The translations under genes and the position numbers were made by a program. A stretch of DNA of 64,000 nt, taken from contig NC_092675.1 of assembly GCF_964355755.1 (NCBI RefSeq), positions 10,307,312 to 10,371,311 on the forward strand, written 5' to 3'. A model generated the notes under the pieces. It was not told where the DNA came from, made no database searches, and saw nothing but the letters and a program-made list of their open reading frames with translations. This DNA is from Antedon mediterranea (Eukaryota > Echinodermata > Crinoidea > Comatulida > Antedonidae). Below, one piece after another: positions 50,501 through 59,500 of the stretch. How positions within the stretch are numbered: position 1 is the first letter of the stretch; the number at the start of each line of letters is the position of its first letter.

Positions 50501-53500
50501 TCAACAAAATACAAAACATTCATTTATCAGTCAACAACATCACATGTCAAAAATTTTAAAATTTTTTAAGAAAGAAGAACAGGCATTAGAGCATGTTTAT
50601 TATCACCATTGGATATCACTTTTTCATTGACACATGATGTGTATTTGACCAATCAAATTGCAAGAATACAATCAGGTGTGTCATTTTCTAAATAACTAGG
50701 ATTTTTATAAGTAAAAAGGAATTTAGTGTACCTGCAATATATTATTTGATTCTCTGACATAACCTTTAATGGAAGGTCGACTGGTGAAGTACCCTGACCA
50801 GTAGTTATGTGGTGCATCACCGTAAGGAAATAGGTCATCGCTTTTAGTGTTCCATGTTACACCAGCTTCATTTAAACTTTTAACGTAACATGCTGGGTTA
50901 GAATACAGTAGATGTATGTTTGTAGAATTTGTCTAATAGATATAAAACAAATGTATTATAATTGAAATTTAAGCACAATGCATTACAGGTTTTTTTAAAG
51001 AAATAATTCCAAGATGAAAAAAAAAAATGATTTCACTCATAAAAAGACAAAATGAACAGATAAATTTAACCAAAAATTTAAATATTTTAACAATATTTTA
51101 GTTGTAGACCCAATTTTTAGTCAAAGTGGATAACTATTTGTGACATTAAAATGGCATATTCAACAAAAACATTTGAAGCAATTATTTTTTCGGGACTTTA
51201 TCTGATAACATTTTACAATCTAATACTGTATATTATGTCCTTTGTCATCTTGATTAAATTGGGTTCAATACAAACACAATTATTGAATAAATGTATATTT
51301 TGAAAACTTCTTTTTATCAATGATAAATCCTATCTCTTTTCTTATCAATTAAAAAAAAACATACGGTACCTTCTCATTTACATATTTAATAAGCTTATCA
51401 AGATTTTTATACCAAGGAATGGCATTCTCATATTCAAAATCCATTCCCATTGTCATCATGATGTTATTGGTCTTGAAATGTTTAGCCTGTACAAAAACAA
51501 TATTAATGTTAAACAAAGCTTGATACATATATATCAGTATAGTATATAGCCAGTATACAAAAATGTTGTTTTAATCTACCCATTAAAATGGTAATTACCA
51601 ATGTAAATCATCTGTAGCGGATTACAAACAAGATAAAATCCAGTTTCTATTATTAAACATTTTTGGAGTGTCTCTTGCATGAATATTTTGTTTAAAATAG
51701 ACATGTTTGTTACCTGATCTTGTACAGCCGATATAAAATCTGTCACTCTTTGGTCAACATTGTAGCCTGACAAATTCTTATCATCCTACATAACATTGAA
51801 ATGCAAGATTGTTTATTTCAACTTATAATTATAAGTTAGCATATTCAAATATTATTATTATAGTATGTAGTAGTAAAAAGTAGATATTGATGGACTGACA
51901 TAATTAATTTTTATACTATATAGATACTATAGTATTTAAATACAAAGGCAAATTACTGAAAAAATGACAATGCTGTGGGTATCAGTGGCTGGATCTCAAT
52001 GGAAATACAAAACAAAACAAGCCAAAAAACTAAATCAAAATGGTAAAGTAAAACAGCCAGAAAAAATGTGCACAGTATACTAATAGCATATATATATTAA
52101 CTCAATCAGAGCCTAATTAAATTAAGTTAACAATTTTTGACTAGATATACTAACCAGAGTCTTAGGGCTTTTGATTTTCGATGAATAACAACCTACTCAG
52201 GTCAATCAGGGTTTCATCGTTTGCCACTGGAGTGAGGAAACACATTCCAATATCCTTGCATGTGCACAATGAATTAACATGACATTGGTTGCCGGTCATC
52301 GTAAAAATCAAAAGCTCCCTATTTAAAACCTGGATTTTCTATAATAATCTCAAATAAAAAAACATTCCTAACAATAGTTTAAAAATTAACTGAAAATATA
52401 AAAATTACTTGAATTGGAGGATCGTGACAAGCCTCATCAAAACAAAATCCATGTGGAGGTCCATAAAGGGGACCATACAAGGTACCAAAAAACATATCAG
52501 CTGATGAACCAAGGTTTGGGTTACTCTTCCACATTGCCTCTAGGTTTTTTAATTTCATTCGTTCTGCTTGATCTGCATAGTCGATACGAGCGAAAAAGAA
52601 TGCATCAAAGCTCATCTGAAAAACAAAAATATCATTCTCAAGTGAGATTATTTTTGAAATTCATTCAATATAGATTTAATATGAAACTAGATTTGAACTT
52701 GTCAAATTCATCAAAATGAATAAAATCTACTACAGTAGGATTGAAACAAAAAAAAATTGAAAGAAATTGATTAGAAATTAATTTTGCTCATTTTGAAATT
52801 TCAAATACGTATAATTGCGTAATTTTTTGCATAGCATGCTATTTTTATCATGTCAAAATTTGCTCTATATTATGGAATACACTTTTGTTTCAGATTTTTT
52901 TCAGAATTTGTGATCAACAATAAATTTCATAAAATTGTGCGCAACTCTAATGTCATATAACAAGGTTTCTTGCACAGTTAGAGGTCAACTTCTGACAAAT
53001 TTATACAATCTTATGTTAACAAGAATTAGAGATACGCTGCGAACAAACTTTGTGGAAAAAATAAGGAAGGATAAGATAGAAAAAAATCAACAAAAAAAAG
53101 GATACTGACAATAACAAGGGGTTATCCGCGGATAAACAATGAATGAACAAACATACAACATACATTTTTTTTGTATCCAGTTCATTTTAAAAGTGTCCCT
53201 GACTATTATTTTTCTCTTTTTGTAGTTTGTTTATTTGTAAATATATGTATGCAATAAAAGTATAAGAATAAGAATTATTACTATTTTCTATTCAAAACTA
53301 TGTATAGTGTAAACAACAATAAATATCTTATTTATAAAATCTATCCGCACAAGATTCTGATCTACAGTACTGTGTAATATACAGTATAATTATATTAATT
53401 ATTCTCTACAAATACTCTTTCCAGAAGTGAGGAGATTGAAAACCAGCTGCATTTATACCTGTGCAAACAAAGAGGATTGTTCCCTTGAGTGTCCGAATGG

Positions 53501-56500
53501 ATCAATGTGCCAAGCAATTAGAGGTCGTCCGCAGGCTCCAAATGTTTCTTCAAGAAATTTTAAGCCGACAGTCATCTGATCAATGATGGCATTGTAGTGT
53601 GTTGTGGCCTCATCATTCATGCACCATCCACCATTAATGAACATTAAACGTCCTAGGATATTTTTAACAATTAAAACTGTATGAGTGAAAAACAAGAGGC
53701 AAGAATCTGTCATGGGATGGTGAGTTTCCCATAAACTGATTTGTTCCATTGTTTTTTTAGCATACAAGTACAAACCCTATTTACTTTCAGTTGCATTTTC
53801 TGAAATTCAGGGTGGTTTGGCTATTGGACTCCCTTGCATCCATCTATGTAACATCAACTGTGGATATATGTGCTTTATACCTTCTTACCTTCATTAACAA
53901 GTTGTTTAACAATGCTTTTAGTTGAATCTGTTTGGTGACACCACCATCGCTCAAAAAATGCAACCTCAACATAGATGAATTTCCTATTTGCATTCACTTG
54001 CAACTCGGACACAACCGAGTCTAAAATGTACTGGACTCCTGCATGTTGTATACTGTTATTTGCTATAAGAAAAAAAAACAAATAAGCAGATGCTTACATA
54101 ATGTTACTGCATGGAAATTATATGAGCTGGAAAATTTTGGAGAAGTTATTTTTAATTAAAGATATATTTTCCCCCAAAGAATGAAAAAAATATTTTCTTG
54201 GGGATTTAGCAGTCCACTACAGTACAATGTATCCCTCTTCTAAAGCACACTCTTTTGCAAACTGCAACAAATTGACTTAAAAAAAGCTTATGATACTATT
54301 GATCATCATATGTTTTTCAACAAATTAAAAATATATAATTGTAGTAAATATTGTATTAACTGGTTTAAGAGTTACCCGAAGTGATCAAACTCAAACTTGT
54401 ATAAATGGTATCAAATTATCAAGTGTGGAATGTCACAGGGCTCCCTTATTGGATCAGTTGCCTTCCTGATATATATTAATGACCCGCCAAATTGTATTTC
54501 TCACTGCAGTGTAAGTTTATTATGCTGATGATACTGCAATCTGATATTCCTCTAATTCAACTATGTTATAACTGTATGTTGAAATAGCAATACCAAACAT
54601 AAACAATTGGCTTTAATGAAAGCAACAAACTTAGTATTAACAGGCCTTGTCTTTTAGAAATTGAAGGTGTGCAACAAATTGCACTCCTCAATACATTCAG
54701 GGGTGCTGAAGATGTGCTGTTTGTATTTTGATGTGTAGAAGTTTACCAAATTTAAGCGTGTTGTAAATCGCACTCCTCAAGGGCATTTTAGGAGTGTGTT
54801 AGGTGAGAGATCGCACTCGCTCGTCTTAAAAGACAACACCGGTATTAATGTTAAAAATTCAAAATTTATGTTAATTGGATCATATACATGTTAAAATTAA
54901 AAGCCAAACCATTTATTCCAAAACTAGTATAAAAAGTATAAAAGTATTAGTTTTGCCCCACGTTGTATAAATAGTATCTCGGTTTGCTTTTTCTCTGTTT
55001 CCTCCCAATCCTTCAGTATTATATAGGCACTGAATTACTATACCTCCATAATAGTATTCATCGACTGTCTTCAACCATCCAACATCATCATGAGTGTGAG
55101 GGACTAAATGAACATTGATGGCACCCTCTTTTGTACCAGTGCAAGACTGAAATATAAAAATTGTTACAGTAAATAATGTAAATGTAATACATTACATTTT
55201 AGATACACTGTGAATAATCAGTAGGCTATTAAGAAATGGTGATTTGTTTATTGTCTAAACAAAACATTAAACATCTGGTCATGCTAATATTCGCATGACC
55301 CATAAGGACCTGGTAGGGTAATACGATACAAAATGATATCAAGCAAATGTTATTAACACACTTTAGTGGTAAATTTAACTTAAATTTTTCTTTCTAGAAA
55401 CAAGTTAAAATCAATTAAGCTATTGTTAAACTTTTCAATTGTTGCAACGCATCAACAACAACCAGTCTGTTTTAGCTTCAACGCCACAAAACACCACTGA
55501 AGTGAATAAAGAAAAAACCTATAATTTTCTTTTAAGAGACGAGTATGAAACGTAATCTTTATATATATATTGTTATATTTTACTGATCAATCAGAATTTG
55601 TGTATTTACGATATTATTTTCCGAAAATTCGTATATCAATTTAACAAGAAAAAACTAATACTTATCGTTATATTTGAAAAGAAAATCAACGTTCGGTAAT
55701 TACTACCAACTAATCACAATTAAGTGAATTAACGCAAATGATGGCATATTTTGCAACCGTAAAGTTAACTTACATTACCTGCTCTACCAATATACAAAAT
55801 GATATAATAATAGCCTATTAGAAAATGACATTGGGATCCCGATGAAATCGCACCAGAATTTTATCATCCCAAAGTTGTATCCCATCAGGATTCCTCCGCA
55901 TCTCAGTTTAATTTTGATCATTTCGATCATAGGTTTATAATACATTTTTAGTTATCCGCACCTTGCCAGATAACTCCTTATGATTGTATGACATCATCAA
56001 CATTTTTTTTTTGGTTAACCCTTGTGATTGTCAGGATCTTTTTTTTGGTTATCCACACCTGGCGGATAACCCCTTGCCTTGTCATGATCTTTTTTTCTTA
56101 TCAACATGAGATTGTATAGCTTGGTCAGAAGATTGTACATGTGCAAGAAACTTTGTTATATGACATTGCAGCGCAAGTTACGCGCATTTTTATTAATTTT
56201 TTTTTTGGTTGCTCATAAATTCTGAGCCAAAAATTATTTTTCAATGAAAGTTTACGTAAGTGTATTTTTTTTTTATTTTTTTTTTTTTTGCCTCTTCACC
56301 TACAACATTTATTCAATATTTTACAAAGTTTATGGGTTAAGATACACAGAAGCCAAAGTGGCTTGTCTTTGTAGTCCTAAGCATAAACATAAAACATATA
56401 TACGGACGCATTACATTAACAAAAAAGGACATTTTGAGACAGAAAAAGAAAAAAACACAAACACAACAAAGTGATATTAAGCTAAATGTTTACAACCCCA

Positions 56501-59500
56501 ATTTTGCAGTAGCAATAGTAGCTAGCAATATGTTTCAAATATCATCTTTTTAATATTGTACTTTAGCATAGGGAGCGAGGTCATGTGATTTTGTTCTAGA
56601 GTAGACTGGAGTTTATTCCAGTAAGTTGGTCCTTCAATAAAAATTGATCTTTTATTAATTTCTAGTCTACTGTGTGGAATATATATCTTATTTGCGTTTC
56701 TTAATGTCTTTAAGCGATCAGTTTTAGGGTTTAAATCAATCAAGTTGTTTATAGGGATGGGAAGTTCCTGGAGATGATATTTGAACATAAAGCATGCAAT
56801 TTGAATTTTATTTATATCGTATATATTTAACATTTTTAAACTTTGTAATAGTGGTTTGGAGGCTGTTCTCATCGGTGAGTTTGTAATCATTCTAGCTATA
56901 CGTTTTTGAGATATTAATTTATGTATTTTTTCTAAGTTTGTTGGATATTCATTTCCCCATATTAAATTGCAGTAATAGAGGTGTGGTAAGCTAAACGCAT
57001 TGTACAAATTTAAAAGAATATGTTTAGGAAAGTTTTACCTTGTAGATGATACCAATGGATTTAGCGATTTTATTTGAGATGCAGTTTATATGGGGTTTCC
57101 AACATAAATGTTCATTTATGTATTCCAAGAAACATCCTGTTTGTTCTCTTTGTAATATTGAATTGTTAATTTGGATTTGGGAAGTAATTTCAGGGATCTT
57201 TTTTTGCCGAGGTCTAAAAATAATGTAGTTAGTCTTATCGATATTTAAAATAAGTTTGTTTGTCATAAACCATTTATTAATTTTTGAAAGTTCAATATTT
57301 AATGTGTCTATAAGATTGTTTATATTATTATCACTCATGAAAACAGTGGTATCATCCGCAAAGGAAATCACGTTTATTTTATCACTTACTCTAATAATAT
57401 CGTTAACATAGATAAGAAATAACTCCACATTTAATATGTTGGAGTGATGATTTGGTTTGATTTATTTGTACAAGTTGTTTTCGTTCTTGTAAATAGCTTT
57501 GAATCCATTTGTAACCAGTTCCTCGTATATAATAGTGATGTATCTTTTTAAGCAAAATATCATGATTCATTACCTCGAATGCCTTTGATAGGACCATAAA
57601 TACGCTAATTAGGTTATATGCATGATATGCATATAACCTCTTGATTCTGTCAAAATCTTTATTTATTTATTTATTTATTCTTTCCTTAGCACTATTTTGT
57701 CCGTGAATTATCTTGGCATCAGTTTCATCTAGCTAAGTCAAGTTTTCAGAGTATATTCCTTATGGCCAGGAATCGATGTGGTTATATTTTCACGATGCGC
57801 AATCAAAAATTACGCGGTCTACGCGCGATTTTACGAAATCACATTTGTAATCATATCTTCACAAGCATGAATCACAATTAAACAAAATTTGGTACTCATA
57901 AATTTCAGGTCATATTTCATCATATGGCAATACAATTACGTGCGTAGCGCATATAACGCTTGCGTACGCGCGCTTAAAATGTTCAAAATTGTCAAAATTT
58001 ATTTTCGGTGAAATTAGAGCACGTTTCAGGCGATTTTAAGCGTTTAAAAAATTGCCATGAGTGCGCAGATTTTTGCACGCGCACTGCGCATTAAACGTTA
58101 ATGCTCACTCTTTTTACCCGATTTCTGTTTTACAATCTTTCTTTAATAATATCATCATATTTGATTCAGGTTTCAACTCGAAATTGCGTTATACGAGCAC
58201 GTCAAAAGTGACTGGCTACGCACGTATAAGTTAACAAAATGGTGAAAATATGCTAAATTTTAAAATTAATATATATCGTCAGAATGCAGGGGAACACCTA
58301 TTTTTTATTTCATTTTCTTGAAGTGTATGTATCATATGTATGATTTATTATCAAATTAAGAGAACAAAAGTTGATTAAGTCATCATTAATTGCATATTAA
58401 ATTTAAAAAAAATAATTTCGACAATCAAACAAATTATGACATTTTCTTAGGCCAAAATAACAAACTTAACATTAACTTTCTTCCTTCAAAAGTTCATATA
58501 TTAAAGTTAAAAGTATGTAGTTTGACAGTGCATCATTTGTTTACATTTTAAAGATGTCATTATAGTAAAACATTATAATTCATTTCGGTATGTAATAATC
58601 TATTTGCACCGAAGTGGTTACTGCATAGTAAATACACGGAGGAATTTTTCTACAACTTTTAGTCAGTTGTGTATGGCTCGATGGTCTGTGCTCGTGTCTA
58701 TGGCATTCAAGGTACCGAGATCGAGTCTCACCTTGGGAAACGAAATAAGATTTTTTTTTATTATCCGTATTGTTTGTTCAAATTTATTTCTTAGTGTATA
58801 GATTATACACATGATTTATAATGAAATCTAGATAAAAATTAACTTATGTCTTTATTATTATGTAACAACAAATGTGGTTTCTGACATTATACGCATATGG
58901 ATCTTTGATCGGATTGTGATACCGGCTATGGTGTTCGCGTTAGCAAGGTCCTATCATATATTATAAATAATTAAAGATTCTGAGAAAATCAATCAATCAA
59001 TATATCTTTTAAAAATCAATTATCTTTATTTAAATCAATGCATATAACCTATAATTCGTCATAGTGACGAATTAAATCTAGTTAAGTATTTCTTGTTCTC
59101 GAAAGATGTGATTATGTGTTTTGTTAGTTCAAGTATGGCGTGGGATGTTGAGTGCTTAGCTCGAAATCCGTATTGGTAGGGGTTTAAGAGTGCATATTTC
59201 GTTAAGTAAGTGTATAGTTTATTATACATTGCTCTTTCAAGGATATGGGATAGGACTGGAAGGATCACATCCCACGTCTTTTTGTGGTTGCCTTTTGATT
59301 GGGAGAATTTATGAGAATAGTATTTTCTTATTATAAAATCATTTATTTTATCATTTTTATCATAATGAATAAGGTTAATATTAAAATCGCCCATGATGTG
59401 ACATATTTTGTTTTCCGAATTTATTTTGAATAGGAGATTCTCAATTTCCTTGGCGAATTCATCGACAGAGAGGTCAGGTGCTCTATATATTATTCCAATG

